DNA of 6,123 nucleotides from Nanobdellota archaeon. GTDB taxonomy: Archaea; Nanobdellota; Nanobdellia; Pacearchaeales; GW2011-AR1. The first letter of the stretch is position 1; each line of letters opens with the position of its first letter. Location: contig JAEWUG010000041.1 in assembly GCA_023397215.1 (NCBI GenBank), forward strand, positions 1 through 6,123. The letters are read 5' to 3'. Positions 1 through 6,044 of this stretch are shown here, piece by piece. The notes under the pieces are model-generated. The model ran no database searches. It was not told where the DNA came from and saw only the letters and a list, made by a program, of their open reading frames with translations. A program made the translations under genes and the position numbers.

Positions 1-222
1 TATCTTTATTTACATATAAGACAATTTACATTTAATTCGTTAAAAGAAATTCTAAAATTTTATGGATTTGAAATACAAAAGTTTCAGAGTACAATGGTTG
101 TCTTTTCAAGAGATAAAAGAAATGAGAATATTGTTAAACTAAAATCAGAACTATTAGCTAAAGTAATTCCAACATATGGTTGCTCATTAATCGTTCAAGC
201 AAAGAAAAAGAATGAATTATAA
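1..222 (+). CDS. C-terminal fragment of a probable class I SAM-dependent methyltransferase
   Basis: Frame 1 is open from the first base and ends in TAA at 220-222, giving 73 residues whose N-terminus lies outside the window. The fragment has the layout of the last part of Methyltransf_11/23-type enzymes: an H-I-R-Q-F-T segment (residues 5-10), a helix L-K-E-I-L-K-F-Y-G-F-E-I followed by a strand, and a closing P-T-Y-G-C-S-L-I-V-Q-A-K strand, matching the usual 'HxRxFT..sLkklLe..GF' and 'P....slIvxAkK' ends. The SAM-binding motif itself is not in the window, so the substrate and even the methyltransferase call are inferred from this tail only. Its last codons overlap the radical SAM start by 11 bases, so the two are probably co-transcribed and translationally linked. 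Confidence 0.68.
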   Translation, partial: YLYLHIRQFTFNSLKEILKFYGFEIQKFQSTMVVFSRDKRNENIVKLKSELLAKVIPTYGCSLIVQAKKKNEL

Positions 223-1198
223 AAAACCTGAAAAAATTTTTTGGTGGATGAATCCCATTTGTAATTTGAACTGTAATCATTGTAATATCGGAGAAAATAC
301 CAATCTAAACAAAATTAAAAAAGAATCCTTAAATAAGAATAAAAGAGCAATAAAAAGAATTTCAAAGTGGCTAAGAAAAGAATTTAAGTTAGATTTTATT
401 TTAGGTGAACCTTTATTACATAAAAATCTTTTAAAATTAATAAGATATGCAAAATCAAAAAAAGGAATAATTTCTATAACAACAAACGGAACATTAATAA
501 CAAAAGAGAAATCAATAGAAATTATTAATAGTAAATTAGATTCTATATATATTTCATTAGATAGTTTTAATTCAAAAATTCATGATTTTTCAAGAGGGAT
601 TATTGGAACAAGAGATAAAGTATTTAATGGAATAAAAAATTTAAAAGAAACAAAAGAAGAATATAAAAGTGAAACTCCAAAGATTTATATTAATTCAATT
701 ATTATGGCAAATAATTTAGATGAATTAATTAAATTAACTTATTGGATTAAAAAAAATAGACTAGATGGAATAACATTTCAACCAATTGCAAATCCTCAAT
801 TTTTTGGAAAAAATGAAAAAGAATATAATGAAGAATGGTTCAAAAAATCAAAATTATGGCCAAATAATAAAAAGATAAATTTATTTTTAGAACAGATAAC
901 TCAATTAAAAAAAGAAGGTTATCCAATTAAAAATACATTAAAAGATATAGATAGATTCAAGAGATATTTCAAAGATCCTATAGAGTATGGTATTCAAGAA
1001 GATAACTCTCAAGAATATAAATCATTAATTTTAATGCAAAATGGAGATTTAAAATTATGCCCTACAGATAATCTAATTCTTGGTAATGTTTATAATAATA
1101 AGTTAAAGAAGATTTGGAATCCTGAAAAAGTACAAAAAGCTAGAAAACACATTAAAATGTGTAAATCTCAATGCAAAATATTAGCGAATAATAATTAA
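212..1198 (+). CDS. Radical SAM protein with SPASM/twitch-like C-terminal cysteines
   Basis: This 328-residue protein is a radical SAM enzyme. It carries the [4Fe-4S]-binding CxxxCxxC motif (C17, C21, C24, in C-N-L-N-C-N-H-C). A GEP motif follows at 65-67 with L64 in place of the usual first glycine of GGEP. A T-T-N-G-T strand end lies at 90-94 and an I-S-L-D-S strand at 114-118, with the common H-D-x-x-R-G loop after it (124-129). The C-terminus has three cysteines (C283, C317, C321) around G-N-V and L-K-K-I-W-N, the pattern of SPASM or shorter twitch domains that bind an auxiliary Fe-S cluster. Family members modify peptides, sugars or cofactors by radical chemistry; the substrate here is unknown. 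The start places CxxxCxxC near the N-terminus as usual and overlaps the upstream methyltransferase tail by 11 bases. There is only a purine-rich run and no clear Shine-Dalgarno upstream. The 3' end overlaps the convergent glycosyltransferase by 18 bases. Confidence 0.9.
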   Translation: MNYKKPEKIFWWMNPICNLNCNHCNIGENTNLNKIKKESLNKNKRAIKRISKWLRKEFKLDFILGEPLLHKNLLKLIRYAKSKKGIISITTNGTLITKEKSIEIINSKLDSIYISLDSFNSKIHDFSRGIIGTRDKVFNGIKNLKETKEEYKSETPKIYINSIIMANNLDELIKLTYWIKKNRLDGITFQPIANPQFFGKNEKEYNEEWFKKSKLWPNNKKINLFLEQITQLKKEGYPIKNTLKDIDRFKRYFKDPIEYGIQEDNSQEYKSLILMQNGDLKLCPTDNLILGNVYNNKLKKIWNPEKVQKARKHIKMCKSQCKILANNN

Positions 1199-2077
1199 TT
1201 TCTTTCTAAAGATTAAACCAAAAATTAAACCTAATCTCCAAGAAAGATCTGAAATCAAAACAAAAATAGATTGATAAAAAGGTTTTCTAATAAAATAAAA
1301 GAAGATATCTACGGGGAACAATAAATAACTTTTCATTGAAAAACAACTAAAATTAGAAAAATGTTTAAAATCAATTCTATTTTTATATAATAAAAAAATT
1401 TGAGTGTTCCAATAAGAACGACTAAAAGTAACTCTTATCCAATCCAAAAAATTAGTTTTATGATAATGTTTAACTTTAACATTTTCTAAAAATCTTATTT
1501 TATAATCATTTAACATTAGCCTCAAATAAAATTCAAAATCTTCCATTTGAACTAATGAACTATTAAACATTAAATTTTTTATTACAGAAGATAAAATTGC
1601 AAAGTTTTTTGTGTCTAAATAATTAATATAATTTCCACTTAAGTGTTTTAATAATAAACTATGATTTGCCCTCTGAATTTGATAAGATAATTTATTCTTA
1701 AAAGCAATTTCTTCATTACCCATTACAATCGACTCTTTCTCAAAGCGAATTGGTTCTAATAATTGTTCAATCCAATTAAATGGAACGACACAATCAGAAT
1801 CTACCATTAAAATGATTTCTCCTTTTGAAGAGAGAATACCTTTATTCCTAGCAGAACCTCTTCCTCTAATTGGTTCAAAGAAATATTTTAATTTTTGATC
1901 TTTCTTTTCAAAAAATTTAATTATCTCTCTTGAATGATCTTTTGAATTATTATCAACAACAACTATTTCATAATTAGAATAACTTTGCTTTAATACAGAT
2001 TTTAAACAAGATTTCAAAGTTTTTTCACTATTATATACAGGAATTATTACAGAAACAAAAGGTATATATTTATTCAT
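1181..2077 (-). CDS. Family 2 glycosyltransferase (GT-A fold) with a hydrophobic C-terminus
   Basis: The 298-residue product is a GT2 enzyme that would transfer a sugar from a nucleotide-sugar donor to a glycan or lipid acceptor. Visible motifs in order: V-S-V-I-I-P-V-Y-N at 8-16; V-V-V-D-N-N-S-K-D at 39-47, the nucleotide-binding strand; R-G-x-G-x-A-R-N-K-G at 71-80; the metal-binding DxD as D93-S94-D95; and an E-D pair at 179-180 followed by F-E-F, the usual site of the catalytic base. The last 45-50 residues contain two strongly hydrophobic stretches (about 250-262 and 269-289) that could anchor it to the cytoplasmic face of the membrane. The ATG overlaps the TGA end of the decarboxylase frame as ATGA, so it is the last gene of the minus-strand operon. 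It ends tail to tail with the radical SAM gene. Donor and acceptor cannot be told from sequence. Confidence 0.92.
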   Translation of the reverse strand: MNKYIPFVSVIIPVYNSEKTLKSCLKSVLKQSYSNYEIVVVDNNSKDHSREIIKFFEKKDQKLKYFFEPIRGRGSARNKGILSSKGEIILMVDSDCVVPFNWIEQLLEPIRFEKESIVMGNEEIAFKNKLSYQIQRANHSLLLKHLSGNYINYLDTKNFAILSSVIKNLMFNSSLVQMEDFEFYLRLMLNDYKIRFLENVKVKHYHKTNFLDWIRVTFSRSYWNTQIFLLYKNRIDFKHFSNFSCFSMKSYLLFPVDIFFYFIRKPFYQSIFVLISDLSWRLGLIFGLIFRKKLIIIR

Positions 2078-3348
2078 TTTAAAACACTGATTTTATTATT
2101 TCTTTTTAAAAATAAAATTAGAGGTTTAGAAAAACTAAATTCATTTAATAACGGAATGTTATATGCTCCTACACTTTTAAAAAAAATATAATCACCAAAA
2201 AAAAGTTTAGGTAAAAATTTATTTTTAATTAATATATCATTTTCCCTACAAGTATTTCAATAAACCTTAGTCTTCAAAAATTTATTTTTATTTGCTAATT
2301 TATTTTGATTAATTATTTCAAAAGAATATTCATTTTCAGTAATCAAAGGTAACATTGAAATAGAAGAATCAACAACATAAGGATTAACATTAACAACTTT
2401 GGTAATAAAAAAAGAACAGTCATCAATAAGTGATCTTCCGAGTTCAAAAAAAATATTTATATTCTTCTTAGGAAAAAATTTTAATAAAGTTTTAAAAATT
2501 TCATCAAAATATTTGTCCAAAGAATAATTCCTTAAAGAATAAGAATCAACATGTTTCACATTCTCAGAAGGTAAACTACCACCAAAATTTAAATATTCAA
2601 TTGGAAAGTTTTTATTTAACAAATCTAAAGCAAGTTTAGATAATAACTCTGCTTGTTTTTTATATATAAAAGGCGGTAAATTATAACCTATATTATATCC
2701 TAAATGCATATGTAATCCAGATAATTTTAAATAACCTGATTCATTAATTAATTTACAACATTTTTTAATTTCTCCATTTTCTAAATTAAAACCAAATCTA
2801 CTTTTTCCAAAGAATCTACTATTAACCCGAATGCCTATTTTAAGTATTTTTTTTAATTTTCTGGAGATTAAAATTATTCTATTTAATTCATCAAAATTAT
2901 CTATCTGAATTAAACTATTTTCATTAATTGCAAAAAGAATATCTTTTTCTAATTTCATTGGACCATTAAAAATGATTTTATTTCCATTAAATCCATTTTT
3001 TTTAGCAAGATTAAATTCCCAATTAGAAACAACTTCAGCAATGAAATTCTTTGTTTGAAAAATTTGAAGGATTTTTGATAAATGGTTTGTTTTAATAGAA
3101 TAGGCGATTTTAAAATTAAAACCAAATTGTTTAATATAATCTTCAATAAAATTAAGCTTATTTAATAATTTCTCTTCAGAAATTAAAAAAAAAGGGGTAG
3201 GATAATCTAATAAAATCTTTTTAAAAAAAGAATCTTCAATTAAAATAATTTTATCTTTCTTTTCATAATTAAAAAGAGGATTTTTAAAATAAAAATATTT
3301 TAGGATATTCCTTTTTAGAATAAAATAAAGAAGATTTGAAATTACCAT
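2074..3348 (-). CDS. PLP-dependent fold-III decarboxylase (ornithine/diaminopimelate decarboxylase family), interrupted by an in-frame TGA
   Basis: Read through the TGA at 2257-2259, this frame gives 424 residues, the normal size for alanine-racemase-fold decarboxylases; stopping at the TGA leaves 363. The barrel domain shows T-P-F-F-L at about 51-55, the PLP lysine K86 in A-Y-S-I-K-T-N, S-R-F-G near 183-186, L-H-M-H-L-G with H215, a G-G-S-L-P phosphate loop near 256-260, E-L-G-R near 302-305 (family E-P-G-R), and V-D-S-S near 326-329. Beyond the TGA come N-T-C-R-E-N-D (C367, D371) and G-D-Y-I-F-F-K-S-V-G-A-Y (394-396), matching the catalytic Cys motif and the GAY motif of the C-terminal beta domain. 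The residue after Cys is Arg, not Asp (ornithine type) or Glu (diaminopimelate type), so the substrate may be unusual. Family relatives include carrier-protein decarboxylases such as BtrK and exopolysaccharide-cluster members. It starts 8 bases after the methyltransferase stop. The truncated product would lack essential residues. Confidence 0.85.
2257..2259 (-). other. In-frame TGA at a conserved glycine position of the decarboxylase
   Basis: The codons around the site read V-Y-TGA-N-T-C-R-E-N-D. Family members have glycine directly before the (P/N)-x-C catalytic motif (G-P-T-C, G-P-L-C), so TGA stands where Gly is expected. A single G-to-T change from GGA on the coding strand (plus-strand base 2259, C to A) explains it. 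The 60 codons that follow stay open and resemble the family, with no frameshift or further stop until TGA at 2074-2076. If UGA were read as Gly throughout, that second TGA would also be read and the frame would run nine residues further to a TAA at 2047-2049. Confidence 0.8.
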
Positions 3349-3356
3349 CTAAGATA

Positions 3357-4145
3357 TTATTTGTTTAAAGATTTATATAGTTTAGGGAAAAAAATTTTGA
3401 AAACTTTTCCAATTAATCCTAAAGATGAATCAATAAATATTAAAAAGTCTTTTTTTGGATGTTTTAAAATTTTTTTAATCGGAGCTTTTTTAGGTTTTAT
3501 TATAGAAAGACCTGCCCATAAATAATCAAAATTTAAAATTTCGATATCTTTTTCTTTAGATAAATCTTTAATAAATTTCTTTACACCAGTATAAGTACTA
3601 GTATCATGAATTGTAATTATAAAATTTTGAGACATAAAAGGTTTATAAGTTTTATAATCAAAAGAAACACCCTTATAAGAATGATCTGCATCAATATGTA
3701 AATAATCAATTTTCATTTTTTTTTCTTTAAAATATTTAATTGCTTCTTTTGTTGTTTTAAATAAAATTTTTATATCTGGATAAAGAGTTCTAAAAAAAGA
3801 ATTTTTGTCTATATAATCTGGAGAACCATAACCTAATTCAGGGAAATTTGCATCAATTAAAATAGTTTTACTTTTATTTTTAATACCTAAATCTATTTGT
3901 GCTTGTCTCATTAATCTAGGCACAAATCCACCACCAGATCCCAAACAAACAGAAATATTTGCTTTTAAAAGATGTACAAAAGAATAATAAAGTATACCAA
4001 GACCTAAATAATTAGAACCATCAACACCATGACCCTCTGAAAAAGCCGAATTTGTTAATATTATCTTTTTTAAAAACCTTGGATTCAATAAATTTTTTTC
4101 TTTTTTTAAACATCTAATAGCTCTTATCTTCATAGGATTAAACAT
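3357..4145 (-). CDS. Class I SAM-dependent methyltransferase, Methyltransf_24/CmcI-like
   Basis: The 262-residue product looks like a class I methyltransferase of the Methyltransf_24 type, often found in antibiotic and surface-sugar clusters where members methylate sugar or other hydroxyl groups. The glycine-rich motif I is V-C-L-G-S-G-G-G-F-V at 66-75, and the acid ending strand 2 is D98 in T-I-L-I-D-A. The most typical signature is Y-L-H-I-D-A-D-H-S-Y-K-G-V at 148-160 with D163, then I-T-I-H-D-T-S at 177-183; the D/H residues commonly bind a divalent metal in this group. The last 30 residues form a basic, hydrophobic tail that might touch membrane. The start codon lies one base after the stop of the IMPDH-like gene (TAA-A-ATG), with no room for its own leader, so translation is probably coupled. 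A second ATG five codons in is possible. The methyl acceptor is unknown. Confidence 0.8.
   Translation of the reverse strand: MFNPMKIRAIRCLKKEKNLLNPRFLKKIILTNSAFSEGHGVDGSNYLGLGILYYSFVHLLKANISVCLGSGGGFVPRLMRQAQIDLGIKNKSKTILIDANFPELGYGSPDYIDKNSFFRTLYPDIKILFKTTKEAIKYFKEKKMKIDYLHIDADHSYKGVSFDYKTYKPFMSQNFIITIHDTSTYTGVKKFIKDLSKEKDIEILNFDYLWAGLSIIKPKKAPIKKILKHPKKDFLIFIDSSLGLIGKVFKIFFPKLYKSLNK
3372..3379 (-). promoter_or_regulatory. Possible internal TATA-like box for the decarboxylase
   Basis: On the minus strand the sequence TATATAAA lies inside the last codons of the methyltransferase, centred about 27-28 bases upstream of the decarboxylase ATG. This is the same spacing as the boxes before the HAD and IMPDH-like genes. 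Because the DNA is so AT-rich, a chance match is quite possible. Confidence 0.3.
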
Positions 4146-4146
4146 T

Positions 4147-5304
4147 TTAAATTCTAGGAATATTTTCTAAATAAGACCCATTAGAAATTAAAACCTTTTT
4201 AGATTTATTTTTCACTTCTTCTAAATTTTGAGCACCTAAATAAAATAAAGACCTAAAAATGCTTTCTTTTAATTGAGTTAATATAGTTAAAACACTACCT
4301 TTATAAGGAATATAATTTCCAATACCTTCTTCTAAAAAAAAGATATTTTTATTATAATCTTTTTTAGAAAATAAATAATTAATTGTTTTAGTTATAGAAG
4401 ATTTTGGAGTTTTAAAAAATAATTTTAAAAATTTTTTAAGATTTGATAAACTATACTTTTTAGAAGAATTATTATTTAAAGAGTCTACTGCTCTTTTAGT
4501 ACTCATACCCCAACTATATTTATACCTTTTTTTATTTTTTACAATTAATTCTCCCGGAGATTCATCGGTTCCAGAAAAAAGACCTCCAATCATAACTGCA
4601 TTAGCACCAAATGCAATTGCTTTAGTAATATCTCCAGAGTTTTTTATTCCACCATCTAAAATAACAGGTATATCATATTTTTTAGCAATTTTAGAACAAC
4701 ATTCAAGAGCACTTAATTGAGGACGACCTATCCCAGTAACAATTCTAGTAGTACAATGAGAACCACCCCCTATACCTATCCTGATACTATCTGCTCCTGC
4801 ATCAATAATATCTTTTACAGCCTCAGGAGTAATAACAGAAGAAACATTTAAGTTAATTAAAGGATATTTTTTTTTTATTAATTTTATAAAATTAATTACT
4901 TCTTTTGTATGTGCATGAGGAACTTCTAATGAAATTAAGTCTACACCTTCTTTTAAGAATAAACCTATACTTTCAAGTCCTTTTACTGACAAATCACTAA
5001 CACCAATACCAACTTTTAAATTTAATTTTTTAACTTTCTTAATCTCTTTAATTTTATTTTCCAAACTTTGAAATGGATGAATTATTCCAAGACCCCCCAT
5101 CTTTGCTAAAGAAATAGCCATTTCTGCATTTGTAACTGCAGGCATAGGAGAAGAGATAATTGGTAAATCTAAAAAAAGATCTTTAGAAATTCTTGTCTTT
5201 AAACTAATATTTTCTTTTTCTTCATTTTGAGAAAATTTTGAAAAGTTTGGTAATAATAAAACATCATCAAAAGTAATTTCTCTTAAATTTGAAACAAATT
5301 CCAT
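4147..5304 (-). CDS. IMP dehydrogenase/GMP reductase-family protein lacking CBS domains
   Basis: This 385-residue TIM-barrel protein belongs to the family that oxidises IMP to XMP (GuaB) or reduces GMP to IMP (GuaC). Landmarks: L-T/I-x-F-D-D-V-L-L-x-P type start (I10-P19), S-S-P-M-P-A-V-T at 51-58, G-G-L-G-I-I-H at 70-76, the catalytic loop G-G-G-S-H-C-T-T-R with C184, T-G-I-G-R-P-Q at 190-196, D-G-G-I at 217-220, I-G-G-L-F-S-G-T-D-E-S-P-G-E at 239-252, W-G-M-S-T at 265-269 and E-E-G ... I-P-Y-K-G at 325-336. No CBS pair is inserted after residue 76. Two residues are unusual: E127 sits where the NAD-binding Asp is normal, and the segment between G-M-S-T and E-E-G is about 55 residues, longer than the usual 20-25. 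Within it S-S-K-K-Y may replace the IMPDH S-S-D-R-Y, giving Lys for the catalytic flap Arg. GMST is closer to GMP reductases. The reaction is therefore undecided. A TATA-like box precedes it. Confidence 0.87.
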   Translation of the reverse strand: MEFVSNLREITFDDVLLLPNFSKFSQNEEKENISLKTRISKDLFLDLPIISSPMPAVTNAEMAISLAKMGGLGIIHPFQSLENKIKEIKKVKKLNLKVGIGVSDLSVKGLESIGLFLKEGVDLISLEVPHAHTKEVINFIKLIKKKYPLINLNVSSVITPEAVKDIIDAGADSIRIGIGGGSHCTTRIVTGIGRPQLSALECCSKIAKKYDIPVILDGGIKNSGDITKAIAFGANAVMIGGLFSGTDESPGELIVKNKKRYKYSWGMSTKRAVDSLNNNSSKKYSLSNLKKFLKLFFKTPKSSITKTINYLFSKKDYNKNIFFLEEGIGNYIPYKGSVLTILTQLKESIFRSLFYLGAQNLEEVKNKSKKVLISNGSYLENIPRI

Positions 5305-5325
5305 AAGAATAATTAAAGGAAGTTA

Positions 5326-5333
5326 TATTTAAA
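5326..5333 (-). promoter_or_regulatory. Archaeal-type TATA box upstream of the IMPDH-like gene
   Basis: The minus strand reads TTTAAATA, a good match to the archaeal TTTAWATA box, centred about 25-26 bases before the ATG at 5304, with A-rich sequence just upstream where BRE would sit. This spacing would start transcription at or within a few bases of the ATG, giving a leaderless mRNA for the operon that runs to the glycosyltransferase. No ribosome-binding sequence is seen between box and start. It also lies in the 46-base gap after the HAD gene. Confidence 0.6.
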
Positions 5334-5350
5334 TATTTCTTAAAAGTTAT

Positions 5351-6007
5351 TTATTTATCAAATAATATTTCAAATTTATCAATATGAATTGCTTTCATAC
5401 CTAGTCTTTTAGCGGGAATCAAATCATGATATAAAGAATCTCCAATCATTAAATGTCTTTTAGGTTTTAATCCTGTTTTAATTAAAATATAATTAAAGAC
5501 TTTTAAATCTGGTTTCAAAGAATTTGTATTTTCAATTGTAATAATTTCATCAAAAGGGGTTATTTTACCAATCCTATCATTTTTAAAACCAATTTTATTT
5601 AAAGTTTTAATAGTTATCTCTTTAGTTGAATTTGTTAATATAATATTCTTCTTAAATCTCAAAGAATTAATCCAATTAACAAGAGATTCATCTTTTTGAA
5701 TATAAAGATATTTTTTAATAGAAGATTCAATCTTTTTTACTATTAAAAGGTCATTTTTTATTCCAGTAATTTTTTTAGTAGTATTTAGCCAATTTTTGGA
5801 TTGAGAAAATAATTCATTAATATCTGAAGAACTTTTATTAGAATGTTTAATTGAAAAATTAATATAACCTTCTTGAATTTTTCTTGAAACAAAAAGAGAT
5901 TTCCAAAGAGTACCATCTACATCCCAAATTAAACATTTAACACTTGCTAAAAGATATAGTTTAAAAATTGTTTTTTTAATAATTAAATATAAATTTATTT
6001 TTTTCAT
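5351..6007 (-). CDS. HAD-superfamily hydrolase, probable phosphatase (subfamily IA-like)
   Basis: The 218-residue product has all four HAD motifs. Motif I is I-W-D-V-D-G-T-L at 27-34, with D29 the nucleophile and D31 the general acid. Motif II is L-T-N-S-T at 124-128. Motif III is L-K-P-D with K165. Motif IV is I-G-D-S-L-Y-H-D at 188-195, where D190 and D195 hold Mg2+. A helical cap of about 85 residues between motifs I and II fits subfamily IA, the class of phosphoglycolate phosphatase and many sugar or nucleotide phosphatases. In this setting it could remove phosphate from a sugar or nucleotide intermediate, but this is inference. The first 22 residues, basic and hydrophobic, precede the fold and are longer than usual; no later in-frame ATG or GTG precedes motif I, and the TATA-like box fits this ATG, so the start is kept. 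A 46-base gap separates it from the IMPDH-like gene. Confidence 0.9.
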   Translation of the reverse strand: MKKINLYLIIKKTIFKLYLLASVKCLIWDVDGTLWKSLFVSRKIQEGYINFSIKHSNKSSSDINELFSQSKNWLNTTKKITGIKNDLLIVKKIESSIKKYLYIQKDESLVNWINSLRFKKNIILTNSTKEITIKTLNKIGFKNDRIGKITPFDEIITIENTNSLKPDLKVFNYILIKTGLKPKRHLMIGDSLYHDLIPAKRLGMKAIHIDKFEILFDK

Positions 6008-6030
6008 AAAGTTATAAATTAAGTTATATT

Positions 6031-6038
6031 AATATAAA
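6031..6038 (-). promoter_or_regulatory. TATA-like box upstream of the HAD gene
   Basis: The minus strand reads TTTATATT, centred 27-28 bases before the ATG at 6007, in the 37-base gap after the preceding gene. The spacing predicts a leaderless transcript starting close to the ATG and parallels the box before the IMPDH-like gene. A second A/T run (TTTATAAC) lies too close to the ATG to act as a TATA box for this start. Confidence 0.5.
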
Positions 6039-6044
6039 TATCTA

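Noticed and set aside
2078..2256. A non-coding intergenic region between the glycosyltransferase and the truncated decarboxylase
   Set aside because: The stretch is open in the decarboxylase frame and encodes recognisable C-terminal motifs, so it is coding sequence or a fresh remnant of it rather than a spacer.
2257..2259. Selenocysteine at the TGA
   Set aside because: The aligned family residue is Gly, with the catalytic Cys three codons later still encoded by TGT; no convincing SECIS-type hairpin was seen in this AT-rich stretch.
2955..3146. A 63-codon minus-strand ORF
   Set aside because: It lies wholly inside the decarboxylase in another frame, has a composition expected of a shadow frame, and has no recognisable motif, while the decarboxylase frame here is well supported.
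5325..5336. ATATTTAAATAT palindrome as an operator
   Set aside because: It coincides with the TATA-like box; short A/T palindromes are expected by chance at this composition, and no second copy was noted at the other promoter.
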